Positions 45,673-55,232 of a stretch of DNA of 64,000 bases are shown here, piece after piece (the first letter of the stretch is position 1; each line of letters starts with the position of its first letter). The DNA is from Bacteroidota bacterium (GTDB taxonomy: Bacteria; Bacteroidota; Bacteroidia; UBA4408): positions 1 through 64,000 of the forward strand of contig CAUJCU010000005.1 in assembly GCA_963169745.1 (NCBI GenBank), read 5' to 3'. The notes beneath the pieces were generated by a model. It did not search any database. It was not told the origin of the DNA and worked only from the letters and a program-made list of their open reading frames with translations. The translations under genes and the position numbers were made by a program.

Positions 45673-47307
45673 TTATTGTATCAGTAATTTAGTGGTTTGA
45701 ATATGCTTATCGGTTTGAACCTTGACAACATACATTCCTCTTAAAAATTCACCTGTATTCAAATTGAATTTATTGCCATGGGTTTGTGTACTGAAAATAA
45801 CTTTTCCACTTATATCATAAACTTCAATCAAAGCGATATTATCTAATGAACTAATGGTTACCAAACCATTTGCCGGGTTTGGATATACTGACATTTGTTG
45901 TGCAGTAGAGTTGTTTTGAAGACCTAATGATTCCCAGTTTCCTACTTGCAACTGGCGCATGATGCGCGGGCAGAAATAATTGATAATTGTGTCCACAAAG
46001 GTTTTTCCTTTAGCGGCCGACATATCGGGGTTGCTTAACATATTACTACTGTTAATGGTGTTGGCATCATAATTTCCTCCGGTAGCATTATTTACTGCGG
46101 CTACGGTAGCTGTAAGTACGTTAATATCCCACCAGTCCCATGGGGAACCTTGGTTAGCAAAACGATTAATAGAGGTTCGGCTTGGTAAATCTATAGGAAA
46201 AAGACCATCAGGATAATCAACAACTACTTGACCACCTGCGTTTATTAAATCATAGCTATATGTATGATTATATAAAGATCTGGCACGAGCTGTATAAGGG
46301 TCTCCTAAAAACATCACATTGTAAAAAGCATTATTTAATCCTTTTAAAGTGGCATTTGGTATAAATACATTAGCTCCTTGTACTTCTACCACATCACCTT
46401 GAGTAGTTGGTACCACTACAATACCTGAGTGAAATGGAGCAAAAGGATCGCGAATACACTGTACAGATGCAACAGCTGGTTCACCTGGATTTATCCAAGC
46501 TGTGTCTGCTAAAGCACCACCCACATTCATAACCATATTTATTGTATTTGAATAGCCACTGTGCTCGTAGTTATTAAAAGTAACATTTCCACCAGTTCCA
46601 TCAATATTTCCCAAAAGAGCTGGAATAACGTATGACTGTCCTTGAACAAACAAAGGTGGGGCGTCTATTTGGCTTACAAATTTAGGTAATTCCATTTCGG
46701 ACTGTTGATTAAGATAGGCCGTGGCTAGGGCTACATACCCCCCGGTACCATGTCCATAAACAGCAATTTTATTGTTATCAATTTTATACGGATTGTTATT
46801 TGTTGCTTCTTCTTTACGCATAAATCGAACTGCCGTTTTTACGTCTAAAATAGCTCTGTAAACTGCTTGTAGCAGGGTGCCCCGTCTTACTTCTTCTTCG
46901 GTAGAGGCTGGATTCCACCCTAAACGATAAGAAACCGCTGCGGCCACATATCCTCTTTTAGCAAACTCCATACATGCCTGTACTACTGCAGAGTCTTTTC
47001 GTGATCCAACAGGAGAACCATTAATAATTGGAGGTAAGAAGTTACCGGTATGTAAAACTAAAATAAGAGGTCGGTTTGTAACATTATCAATAATTTGATT
47101 GGGCTGATAAATATCCATTTTTAAAGCCAGAGGAACAGGCGGACCTCCGGTAAGCGAAATAGCTTGATTGGTGCCATAGGTTACATCAGGGGTAATAGTA
47201 ATTTGTGCGTTGGTGAAAACAGGATCGTGATAGCGGTCTTGTGCCACAGCAGAAGTTATCACACCCATTGACAACAAAACTAAAGCAAGTTGTAGTTGTT
47301 TTTTCAT
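45673..47307 (-). CDS. Secreted alpha/beta-hydrolase-fold protein with T9SS sorting domain, nucleophile replaced
   Basis: A 544-residue protein. It has a signal peptide (1-22, ending AVAQ), a carboxylesterase-type alpha/beta-hydrolase domain (about 45-440) and a type A sorting domain (SVYPNPANGLVTI to the end). The fold is marked by RPLILVLHTGNF, RGYVAAAVSYRLGW and DVKTAVRFMRKEE. The nucleophile elbow reads IAVYGHGTGGYVAL (Gly185-Gly190). The family's Ser in G-x-S-x-G is Gly187. Either the domain is a non-catalytic binder or another residue acts. It lies 32 bp after the TonB-dependent receptor gene in the same operon. Confidence 0.82.
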   Translation of the reverse strand: MKKQLQLALVLLSMGVITSAVAQDRYHDPVFTNAQITITPDVTYGTNQAISLTGGPPVPLALKMDIYQPNQIIDNVTNRPLILVLHTGNFLPPIINGSPVGSRKDSAVVQACMEFAKRGYVAAAVSYRLGWNPASTEEEVRRGTLLQAVYRAILDVKTAVRFMRKEEATNNNPYKIDNNKIAVYGHGTGGYVALATAYLNQQSEMELPKFVSQIDAPPLFVQGQSYVIPALLGNIDGTGGNVTFNNYEHSGYSNTINMVMNVGGALADTAWINPGEPAVASVQCIRDPFAPFHSGIVVVPTTQGDVVEVQGANVFIPNATLKGLNNAFYNVMFLGDPYTARARSLYNHTYSYDLINAGGQVVVDYPDGLFPIDLPSRTSINRFANQGSPWDWWDINVLTATVAAVNNATGGNYDANTINSSNMLSNPDMSAAKGKTFVDTIINYFCPRIMRQLQVGNWESLGLQNNSTAQQMSVYPNPANGLVTISSLDNIALIEVYDISGKVIFSTQTHGNKFNLNTGEFLRGMYVVKVQTDKHIQTTKLLIQ

Positions 47308-47339
47308 AGTAGATGGTGTTGGTTTATAATTATGTAAAG

Positions 47340-50267
47340 TTAACTTTTATTTTTATTCCACTCATACAGAATTGAAAAATAAGCTAAACGGCCAATGGCT
47401 GGGCCTCCAAAAACCTGAAAAGGTTTATTGTGAAAGGCATTAAACATACGCTTTGAAAAAGCGGGTGTGTTTGTATCAAAAAAAGCTTGTAAACCCATTA
47501 TATTGGATGCTCCTAATTTAAATGTAGTATTTATTTTAGGTAGCCTTATATTAATTTGTGCATCAACCATATCATAGCTTGGCAAGGTGCCTGTAAATTG
47601 TGGCGACCCTGTAAATACGTAACTTTGCACCCATTTGTAGTTCATATTAAAGCCCCAATTTTTAATACTAAAATTAGGGATTGAAGGAATGAGTTTTCCA
47701 ATTGCAATATGCGTTACCATATCACGACCACTGATGCCTATATTAAATTTATGAGCCGGAGTATTAAAGGCCGGAATAATTTGATCATCGGTTCCTGATA
47801 AATTAAGAACATTCCATGAATAATTTCCATTTAAGGACATTTTGTTTGTGAAATAATAATTAATTCCGGCATTTAATCCCTGTGAGGTAATCAGTCCGTT
47901 AGCATTAGCTGCAACGCGATAAACCTGAGTACCCGGGCCAACTCTAACAAATGGAGCTATTTTAAGATCAACCCCAATTTTGTATCCAATAAAGTCTTGA
48001 TAAAAGCTATAATAATAACCGGCATCAACAAAAATTTTATTCCATAAAGTAGCTCGGTAGCCCAATTCAATTGTTTTTACTCTTTCTGGTCTTATGGCTT
48101 GTACATCAAATCTTTTTAGCAATGTTGTGTCAAATTGTGGTTTGTCTATAAACTCACGTATTGAATTAACCGTAACTAAATTATTTATACCGTTAAGGTT
48201 ACCCAATAAAATGGCTCGCCCAACATTATAATACAAGTACTGGTCGGCCAAGGTAGGATTACGTAAAGCAGATGAAAAAGAAAGGCGTATGGTTTGATTT
48301 TTTAGCGGATTGTAAACTGCTGAAAATGCCGGAGAGAAAATATAATTAAAGTTTTCATTTTTATCGGCTCTAAAGGTAATTGTTGTTCGTAATTTTTCAT
48401 CTAGCATTTTTTTCTCAAGGCCTAAGTAAGCACCATATTCAGTATTAGAAATAACACGAAATGCAGCCATATCGTTAATTTTTTTTCCGGGCAGGGTGTC
48501 GTAACGATTAATAAGTGTATCTCTAAATATGGTGCCTTTGGAGAGGGGCATAAATTTCCGAAAATTTCCTCCTATAGTAATATCCAACCATTTTGGAGTA
48601 AACTTGTACTCAGCAGCCACATGAATTAATTTAGATTTATCATAAAATTTAGATCCACCTTCATTAAATCTTCTGGAGGTTATGTCTTTATATATGGAGT
48701 CGAAAGTTGGATTCCCCGGTTCAAACTCGGCATAAGGATAAGTTATAGTAGAACCATTCGCATAATTTCGGGCAGCAAAATGAAACGCATCGAGCAAGTC
48801 GGAGTATTGACCAAGCAAGGTATTAGCAAAAGCGGTGTCATAAACTACACCTACTCCCGGAAGTTTAGGAAATCCTGGTATTCCACGAATATTATTACGC
48901 ACGTTGCTGGCCCAATACTGCTGGTAACGTTTAAACCAGTCGATATCCGGTTTACTTGCTGTACTTATTTTAAATGCTGTTTGCACAATATCATAGCTGT
49001 TTCCGGCATCTTCACCGGTAAGATAAGCTCTTACAAAAAATTTATTTTCTTGTTTTATCTCTGCTCTTGTCTGATAAAATTGAATATCGCGCAATGCATA
49101 GCGATTATCGCCTTGATAAATAGTATTTCCTTTGCTAAAATTACCTGCCGTAATAACTTCTATTTTATCGGTAAGCATATAATGCAATGAGGCTTGTGTT
49201 TTAATATTGTTGGTTTGATAATTAACTAATTGATCTTCTTTATATCCACTGCGGTATATTACCCCTAAACCCGGATAATTAATTTGATTTCCATAACTGG
49301 TGTAATCATTACTTCCTGACAAAGCTTCATCGCCATAAATATTTACTGCATCATAGCCTCCAAAATTATTTTTTCCGGTTTTTGAATCAATGGTAGGATC
49401 ATAGTTAGTAGCTTCCCAATCATTGGCTTGCAATGAGTATATGTTTAATTTATAAGCAAATTTCTCTTTTCCTGCTTTGTTTGTAATAACATCAGCCCAA
49501 CGAATAGCATACTCATTCAAATTACGTTCTCCAATTTTTGCTGATACACTTAAACCCGGAAACTGCCAAGGGCTTTTAGTAGTCATATTAATTACTCCGT
49601 TAAAGGCATTGGGGCCATAAAAAGCACTGCTTGCCCCGGCAATTATATCAACCCTTAAAACATCTAAATCTGAACTTCCTAAAAAGTTACCCAACGAAAA
49701 GTTTAATCCAGGTGATTGATTATCAACCCCATCAATAAGTTGCAGTGTTCTAACAGGCGAAGTGCTATTGAAACCGCGGGTATTAATTACTTTAAAACCC
49801 AAGCTGGCTGCATTAATATCAACACCTTTCATATTGGCCAAACCTTCGTAAAAATTACCTCCTGCTACTTCTTTTATCGCAATCAAATCCATTGATTCAA
49901 CCGTTAAAGCGGCTTGTTTTTGCTTTTCACTAATTCGTATATCTGTAACTTCTACGGCTTTAAGAGTCACATCACTAGAGCTCAGTTTAATTTTAATTTT
50001 TTCGGTTGGTTGTTTTATTTCAATTTCACGAGTGTTATATCCTAAAAACGAAATTGCTAAAGTGAGTGGTAATGAATGTGTGGTTTCTATTTTAAAATTT
50101 CCGTCTATATCAGCAACAGCTGCTTGCCCCGTTTCTTTAATAAGAATTGTAGCTCCAATAAGGGGTTCATTATTTACTTCGTCTGCAATGTTTCCTTTTA
50201 TAGTTGTTTGTGCCCAAAGCTGTATAGAAACGATATGAAACAATAAAAGGGTAAAAAAATATTTCAT
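47340..50267 (-). CDS. TonB-dependent outer-membrane receptor
   Basis: A 975-residue receptor. The signal peptide (1-19) is followed by a carboxypeptidase-regulatory-like domain (about 20-105; GNIADEVNNEPLIGATILI). A plug domain (about 115-235) contains INTRGFNSTSPVRTLQLIDG and ASSAFYGPNAFNGVINMTTK. The C-terminal beta-barrel ends FSILYEWN. It imports a ligand, often a metal chelate or glycan, driven by TonB. The ligand is unknown. A SusD partner is absent. The only companion is the hydrolase-fold protein, which could bind or present the ligand. Confidence 0.9.
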   Translation of the reverse strand: MKYFFTLLLFHIVSIQLWAQTTIKGNIADEVNNEPLIGATILIKETGQAAVADIDGNFKIETTHSLPLTLAISFLGYNTREIEIKQPTEKIKIKLSSSDVTLKAVEVTDIRISEKQKQAALTVESMDLIAIKEVAGGNFYEGLANMKGVDINAASLGFKVINTRGFNSTSPVRTLQLIDGVDNQSPGLNFSLGNFLGSSDLDVLRVDIIAGASSAFYGPNAFNGVINMTTKSPWQFPGLSVSAKIGERNLNEYAIRWADVITNKAGKEKFAYKLNIYSLQANDWEATNYDPTIDSKTGKNNFGGYDAVNIYGDEALSGSNDYTSYGNQINYPGLGVIYRSGYKEDQLVNYQTNNIKTQASLHYMLTDKIEVITAGNFSKGNTIYQGDNRYALRDIQFYQTRAEIKQENKFFVRAYLTGEDAGNSYDIVQTAFKISTASKPDIDWFKRYQQYWASNVRNNIRGIPGFPKLPGVGVVYDTAFANTLLGQYSDLLDAFHFAARNYANGSTITYPYAEFEPGNPTFDSIYKDITSRRFNEGGSKFYDKSKLIHVAAEYKFTPKWLDITIGGNFRKFMPLSKGTIFRDTLINRYDTLPGKKINDMAAFRVISNTEYGAYLGLEKKMLDEKLRTTITFRADKNENFNYIFSPAFSAVYNPLKNQTIRLSFSSALRNPTLADQYLYYNVGRAILLGNLNGINNLVTVNSIREFIDKPQFDTTLLKRFDVQAIRPERVKTIELGYRATLWNKIFVDAGYYYSFYQDFIGYKIGVDLKIAPFVRVGPGTQVYRVAANANGLITSQGLNAGINYYFTNKMSLNGNYSWNVLNLSGTDDQIIPAFNTPAHKFNIGISGRDMVTHIAIGKLIPSIPNFSIKNWGFNMNYKWVQSYVFTGSPQFTGTLPSYDMVDAQINIRLPKINTTFKLGASNIMGLQAFFDTNTPAFSKRMFNAFHNKPFQVFGGPAIGRLAYFSILYEWNKNKS

Positions 50268-50318
50268 ATAAATAGTTTGGTTGTTTAGTAAAAAGAGAGC
50301 AATATGAGTAATTAAGAT

Positions 50319-51518
50319 TTATAGCTTAGGTTCTTTTCGTTCGCGCCAAATTTGATTAAATGATTTTGTACTAAAAATAGGCATTTCACGCTTATCTCCC
50401 CAGTTTTTTCGGAATATTTGTTTTAGCAAAAACGATTTTATTTTTGCGTTCCCTTTATCCATATTGCTTCTTTTCATAACTGCATTTTTCCAAAGGTAAA
50501 TAGTCATATTTTCTGCTTTAGAAAGGAGCTTGTTTTTAACTGCATTTCTACGGCTGTAATTTATAAAAGCCGTAAGGTTAATACGCATAGGGCAAACTTC
50601 GTTAATTTTAGCATCGAGGGTCGATGCAAAAACTAAATGAGTGTATTCTTTATTATTTTCAATAGCATTGCTCACTAATGAACCATACGGTCCGGTATAT
50701 ACGGTTCCATAGGCTTCAATACCGGCATGTAATGCTACTGGACAGGCTCTGGTACAGGAGTCACAATGAATGCAATTAAGTACTTCACGTTGTTCTGAGT
50801 CGGCCAATAATTGCGAACGTCCATTATCCAGTAAAATAACATACAAATCTTCCTCTAAAACATCATTATCGTTAATTTTATTCCCATTATAAATGTTTAT
50901 ATTGGAATGTATGGGTTCACCATATTTATTTGTGCTTTGTAATGCAGCAATTAATTCAATTTCATTAAAACTTTGCAGAACTGAATCAATACCACAAACA
51001 AAAATTTGTACTTGAGCTAGAGCTTGTATTTTTTTAGTTTGATTGTCTTGATTTAGACAAATTATGCTACTGCTGTCAGCACATATAAAATCGGCTTTGG
51101 TTAGGGCAATAAATGATGAATTAAGATTATTTGTTTTTTCAAATACTTGTACATCATTAGAAAAATGGGGTATTAATTCCTTTACAATATCACTATTATC
51201 AAAGCATACAGGGATTTGATGTTGTTTTGCAATTTGATATATTTCCTTTATGGCATCAAGTGAATCTGTTGCCCAACTAACTTTTACTTTTGTGTTATTT
51301 AAGTCATATTCAAAATTAGTCAGCAATTTATCACTATTTTCAAGTGCTTTATATTTTAAATAAGATGCTCGTAAAGTTGCTAATTCATAATTTTCAAAAT
51401 ATGTTTTTGCTAAGGCCATACGTTTATCAATTTGAACTTTTTTAGCATCCGTATTTTTAATATTTTCGGGATTATGTATATGGGATGTAGCCTTTTGAAT
51501 AAATTCTTGTTTTTTCAT
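50319..51518 (-). CDS. LutB/LldF-like iron-sulfur protein (LUD family), reduced cluster set
   Basis: About 399 residues from the ATG at 51518 (MKKQEFIQK). An upstream ATG would add 11 unlikely residues. It aligns in outline with LutB/LldF of the lactate-oxidation complex. A LUD domain (about 80-235) is followed by the ferredoxin motif CIHCDSCTRACP and EAYGTVYTGPYGSL. The second ferredoxin motif normally seen near the C-terminus (CGACTEVCP in relatives) reads LDAKINEVCP here, so only one of its four Cys remains. It follows rpiB by 23 bp. No LutA or LutC is in the window. Confidence 0.75.
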   Translation of the reverse strand: MKKQEFIQKATSHIHNPENIKNTDAKKVQIDKRMALAKTYFENYELATLRASYLKYKALENSDKLLTNFEYDLNNTKVKVSWATDSLDAIKEIYQIAKQHQIPVCFDNSDIVKELIPHFSNDVQVFEKTNNLNSSFIALTKADFICADSSSIICLNQDNQTKKIQALAQVQIFVCGIDSVLQSFNEIELIAALQSTNKYGEPIHSNINIYNGNKINDNDVLEEDLYVILLDNGRSQLLADSEQREVLNCIHCDSCTRACPVALHAGIEAYGTVYTGPYGSLVSNAIENNKEYTHLVFASTLDAKINEVCPMRINLTAFINYSRRNAVKNKLLSKAENMTIYLWKNAVMKRSNMDKGNAKIKSFLLKQIFRKNWGDKREMPIFSTKSFNQIWRERKEPKL

Positions 51519-51541
51519 ATTCTGTAAATTAACATTAATAA

Positions 51542-51973
51542 TTAAGAACAAGGTATTTTGGCCGTTCTTATTTGGTGTCTTCCACCTTCAAAGGGAGAAT
51601 TTAAAAAAGCTTCAGCAATAGTCATTATTTCTTGTTCGGTTAAAAATCTAGCCGGAAGAGCTAAAATATTAGCATCATTATGTTGTCTGCTAAGTACTGC
51701 TATTTCTTTTGTCCAACACAATGCAGAACGAATACCCTGATGTTTATTAGCTGTTATATTTACCCCTTGTCCGCTGCCACAAAATAAAATACCGAATGTA
51801 TATTCTTTATTTTCTACTGCTTGTGCAACAAGATGGGCAATATCTGGGTAATCAACACTATCGGTAGAATGAGTTCCGAAATCTTTATATTCTATTTGTT
51901 TATTTTTTAAAAACTCGATAAGTTTTAATTTTGCCAAATATCCGGCATGATCGGCTCCAATTGCTATTGTCAT
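51542..51973 (-). CDS. rpiB: Ribose 5-phosphate isomerase B
   Basis: A 143-residue enzyme converting ribose 5-phosphate and ribulose 5-phosphate. Motifs are IAIGADHAGYLAK (start), GTHSTDSVDYPD, FGILFCGSGQGVNITANKH (with the catalytic Cys) and SRQHNDANILALPARF. It is the first gene to the left of the AT-rich origin candidate, with a promoter match just upstream, and is followed by the LutB-like gene. Confidence 0.94.
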   Translation of the reverse strand: MTIAIGADHAGYLAKLKLIEFLKNKQIEYKDFGTHSTDSVDYPDIAHLVAQAVENKEYTFGILFCGSGQGVNITANKHQGIRSALCWTKEIAVLSRQHNDANILALPARFLTEQEIMTIAEAFLNSPFEGGRHQIRTAKIPCS

Positions 51974-51999
51974 AGGGCTTTGCTTTATTTTTTATAGTA

Positions 52000-52007
52000 C
52001 AAAGTTA
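52000..52007 (-). promoter_or_regulatory. Candidate -7 box for rpiB
   Basis: The minus strand reads TAACTTTG (full TAnnTTTG match), 26 bp before the rpiB ATG. TTTCG about 21 bases upstream is a weak -33. Confidence 0.4.
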
Positions 52008-52013
52008 TAAGTA

Positions 52014-52665
52014 ATCTATAATATTTAACGAAAAGCATTTAAACCTTAAATATAAATTATAGAAAGTACTGCTTCACTAAAATAATTGGTATGCTTAAAT
52101 ACTCTTTATTATTTTATACTAATTAGCATCATTTTTGTTATATATTGATATTCAATTTATTGTATTTATTTATGATTTATACACAGTTTTACTGTTAATA
52201 GCTGTTGATAAAATAAGATTGAATGTAATAATTAGAGTTGCAAAAAAGGAATAAGTGTTTGTATGAAAAATGGAATAAATAAAACAATAAAAAAAGTGGC
52301 TTATTTACCTAAAAAAATAAACAGCATAATTCACAAAAATTATTCAATAATATAACAACAACTATCATTATAAATTAAAATAAACAACTTGTTAATAAAA
52401 GGCTTCAAAAGCTGATTTAAAATATTTTAGCTTATTTTTAAGCGTTTATAAAGTGTTATAATTTTTTTAAAAGTTACATTTACACACCAAAATCAAAATA
52501 CTAATCAACACAATTAACAAGCTAATAACAATAATATATATTTTTTAAAAAGAATATTTATTTATATTAATTTAATATACTGTTTGCAAGTGCAAAAAAA
52601 TGAAATTGACCAAGTGCAAATTTTGACTGATATTTGAAATCAGTATTAATCAAAGGTAAAGAATT
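52014..52665. other. Candidate replication origin (AT-rich gene-free stretch)
   Basis: About 650 bases with no gene, extremely AT-rich, most strongly at 52525-52580, a candidate unwinding element. It has one perfect DnaA box (TTATACACA, 52177-52185) and three one-mismatch boxes (52203-52211 and 52390-52398 reversed, 52327-52335 forward). It sits exactly where gene direction flips from leftward to rightward. The direct repeat caagtgcaaa lies at 52587-52596 and 52611-52620, before nadA. Confidence 0.6.
52177..52185 (+). promoter_or_regulatory. DnaA box
   Basis: TTATACACA, a full match to TTATNCACA, inside the AT-rich stretch between the divergent rpiB and nadA genes. Confidence 0.55.
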
Positions 52666-53613
52666 ATGGAACAAGCAACAACTGATATTTTTGAAGAAAT
52701 AGAACGACTGAAAAAGGAAAAAAATGCAATTATTTTAGCCCATTACTATCAAGAAGGTGATATACAAGATGTGGCTGATTATATAGGAGATAGTTTAGGA
52801 TTATCACAACAAGCTGCCAAAACAGAAGCAGATATGATTGTTTTTGCCGGGGTTCACTTCATGGCTGAAACAGCCAAAATTTTATGTCCAGAGAAAAAAG
52901 TAGTTTTACCCGATTTAGAAGCCGGATGCTCCTTAGCAGACAGCTGTTCACCAGTAGAGTTTAAGAAGTTTAAAGAAGCACATCCTGATCATTTGGTAAT
53001 TAGTTATATTAACTGTTCGGCCGAAATAAAAGCTCTTACAGATATTGTGTGTACGAGCAGTAATGCTGTTCAAATTGTAAATAGTTTACCACCCGAGCAA
53101 GCTATTATTTTTGCACCCGATAAAAATTTGGGAAAATATATAAACAAATTAACCGGGCGAGATATGCTTTTGTGGAATGGAAGCTGTATTGTTCATGAAA
53201 TATTTTCATCAAAAAAAATAACACAACTGCAGCATGAACATCCTGATGCTGTACTTATTGCACATCCGGAATGTGAAGAAGTTGTTTTAGATATGGCTGA
53301 TTTTATAGGAAGTACATCGGCACTGCTTAATTATGTGGTAAAAAGCGATAAAAAAGAATTTATAGTTTCAACCGAACCGGGTATTTTACACGAAATGTCA
53401 AAACGTGCACCTAATAAAATTTTAATTCCTGCACCTCCCGACAATAGTTGTGCTTGCAATAATTGCCCTTATATGAAATTAAATACATTAGAGAAATTAC
53501 TCTCATGTATGAAAAACGAAACTCCAGAAATTACTATGGAAGAATCACTCCGAAAACAAGCAGAAAAGTCAATTTTGCGTATGTTAGACCTATCAAAACA
53601 ACTTGGGTTATAA
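52666..53613 (+). CDS. nadA: Quinolinate synthase NadA
   Basis: A 315-residue [4Fe-4S] enzyme that condenses iminoaspartate with dihydroxyacetone phosphate to quinolinate, the NAD precursor. Signatures are [34 protein letters not shown] (first cluster Cys, residue 88), AHPECEE (second) and [15 protein letters not shown] (third). No nadB or nadC is in the window. It is the first rightward gene after the origin candidate. Confidence 0.96.
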   Translation: MEQATTDIFEEIERLKKEKNAIILAHYYQEGDIQDVADYIGDSLGLSQQAAKTEADMIVFAGVHFMAETAKILCPEKKVVLPDLEAGCSLADSCSPVEFKKFKEAHPDHLVISYINCSAEIKALTDIVCTSSNAVQIVNSLPPEQAIIFAPDKNLGKYINKLTGRDMLLWNGSCIVHEIFSSKKITQLQHEHPDAVLIAHPECEEVVLDMADFIGSTSALLNYVVKSDKKEFIVSTEPGILHEMSKRAPNKILIPAPPDNSCACNNCPYMKLNTLEKLLSCMKNETPEITMEESLRKQAEKSILRMLDLSKQLGL

Positions 53614-53626
53614 GTCCGTATTTTTT

Positions 53627-55177
53627 ATGTTAAAAAAATTCATTTTTATTAAAAACACTTTAGTCCTGCTATTGATTTTTAGTGTGCTTACTTTAAGAGC
53701 ACAAGAAGACAAGAGTCAAGATGGTTTTATGCAATATAAATATCCCAGCGGAAGAGTGAGCAGTGAAGGGTATATTAAAAATGGAAAACCTGATGGATAC
53801 TGGAAAACTTTTTATGAAAATGGTATTATTAAATCGGAAGGAAATAGAAAAAATGCACAGTTAGATAGCCTTTGGAAATTTTATAATGAAGAGGGAAAAC
53901 TGAGTTTAAGTTATGAATATATAGATGGAAAAAAGAATGGTATAAAAACAGTTTATGACACCGAAACAGGTTTTATTATTTCTGAAGATACATTTAAAGA
54001 TGATGTTAGAAACGGAATAACTTATTTTAGAAAAGAAAACATACGCTATAAGGAAATTCCATTTGTAAACGGCAAAGAAAATGGTATAGGTAAAGAATAT
54101 TTACCCGATGGTTTAATACAAAGCATAACACAATACAAAAATGGCTTTATTGCCCGCGATGAAAAAATAAACCGAAAAGACAAACTAAACCGAAAACAAG
54201 GATTATGGAAAGAATTTTACCCTAACGGTGTTGTTAAAAAAGAAATGCGCTATAGAGATGATAAATTAGATGGTTATTTAAAAATTTTTGAGCCCGATGG
54301 TAATTTGGTTAAAGCAGAAAAATATATAGATGGTGTATTACAGGAAAATGTGGACGAATTGGTTAAATTAGATGTTGTAAATACATATTATGAATCGGGC
54401 AAAAAGAAAAGTTCGGGTACTTATAAAGAAGGATACCCAGAAGGATTTACAAGAAGATTTAGCGAAGAAGGTGTAATTATAGGAAGTGAATTATATAAGG
54501 ACGGCTACAAAATAGGTGAAGGAATTTATGATGAAAAAGGATATAAACAAGGTTTATGGAAAGAGTATTATATTACAGGAGAGCTAAAAGCACAAGGGGA
54601 ATATAGTAATGATAAAAAAATTGGAGAATGGGTTTATTACTATTCAAACGGAAAAGTTGAACAACGCGGCAAATATGGAAAAGACAATAAACCTACAGGA
54701 GATTGGAAATGGTTTTATGAAAGCGGAAATTTATTAAGATCTGAAAGCTTTATTAAAGGCTTGCCAGAAGGAGAAATGATTGAATATACTGACAGTAGTG
54801 AAATTGTTACCAAAGGTGTTTTTAGTGATGGTGAAAAGGAAGGATTTTGGGTAAGCAATGATGGAGATATGCGATATGAAGGCGAATACAAAGGAGGTAA
54901 TCGTTATGGAAAATGGAAAACCTTTTACAATGGAAATGGGAAACAAGCTGAAGAAGGAACTTATATTGACGGGCTCGAAAATGGGAAGTTTGTTTATTAT
55001 TATTATAATGGCAAACCCAAAGAAGAAGGCGAATACCTGATGGGCAACAAAGAAGGTAATTGGCGCAAATATGATACCGAAGGATTACTTTATACCACAA
55101 TACTTTATCGTGATAACAAAGAAATAAAAATTGACGGAATTAAAGTTAAAGAAGAAAGCTCTATTGATGAGAAGTAG
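53627..55177 (+). CDS. Secreted YwqK/MORN-type repeat protein
   Basis: About 516 residues with a signal peptide (MLKKFIFIKN ... LTLRAQ). At least fifteen repeats of about 23 residues follow the pattern Y-x-NGK-x-G-x-W-x-x-YY-x-NG, for example KPDGYWKTFYENGIIKSEG. Proteins of this repeat class are often labelled YwqK family antitoxin, but in this phylum most are exported and the function is unknown. I start at 53627. An upstream ATG at 53603 overlaps nadA and would bury the signal peptide. Confidence 0.8.
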   Translation: MLKKFIFIKNTLVLLLIFSVLTLRAQEDKSQDGFMQYKYPSGRVSSEGYIKNGKPDGYWKTFYENGIIKSEGNRKNAQLDSLWKFYNEEGKLSLSYEYIDGKKNGIKTVYDTETGFIISEDTFKDDVRNGITYFRKENIRYKEIPFVNGKENGIGKEYLPDGLIQSITQYKNGFIARDEKINRKDKLNRKQGLWKEFYPNGVVKKEMRYRDDKLDGYLKIFEPDGNLVKAEKYIDGVLQENVDELVKLDVVNTYYESGKKKSSGTYKEGYPEGFTRRFSEEGVIIGSELYKDGYKIGEGIYDEKGYKQGLWKEYYITGELKAQGEYSNDKKIGEWVYYYSNGKVEQRGKYGKDNKPTGDWKWFYESGNLLRSESFIKGLPEGEMIEYTDSSEIVTKGVFSDGEKEGFWVSNDGDMRYEGEYKGGNRYGKWKTFYNGNGKQAEEGTYIDGLENGKFVYYYYNGKPKEEGEYLMGNKEGNWRKYDTEGLLYTTILYRDNKEIKIDGIKVKEESSIDEK

Positions 55178-55232
55178 CCGTTTTATTTTGAAAACGTAAT
55201 GTTTTTTTTATTTTTGCTGAAAGAGCAGTTTA

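Noticed and set aside
48780-49190. Open frame of 136 codons on the plus strand
   Set aside because: It lies wholly inside the TonB receptor gene on the opposite strand, with no recognisable domain.
53627-55177. Antitoxin of a toxin-antitoxin pair
   Set aside because: The YwqK label rests on repeats alone. The protein has a signal peptide and no toxin gene is adjacent.
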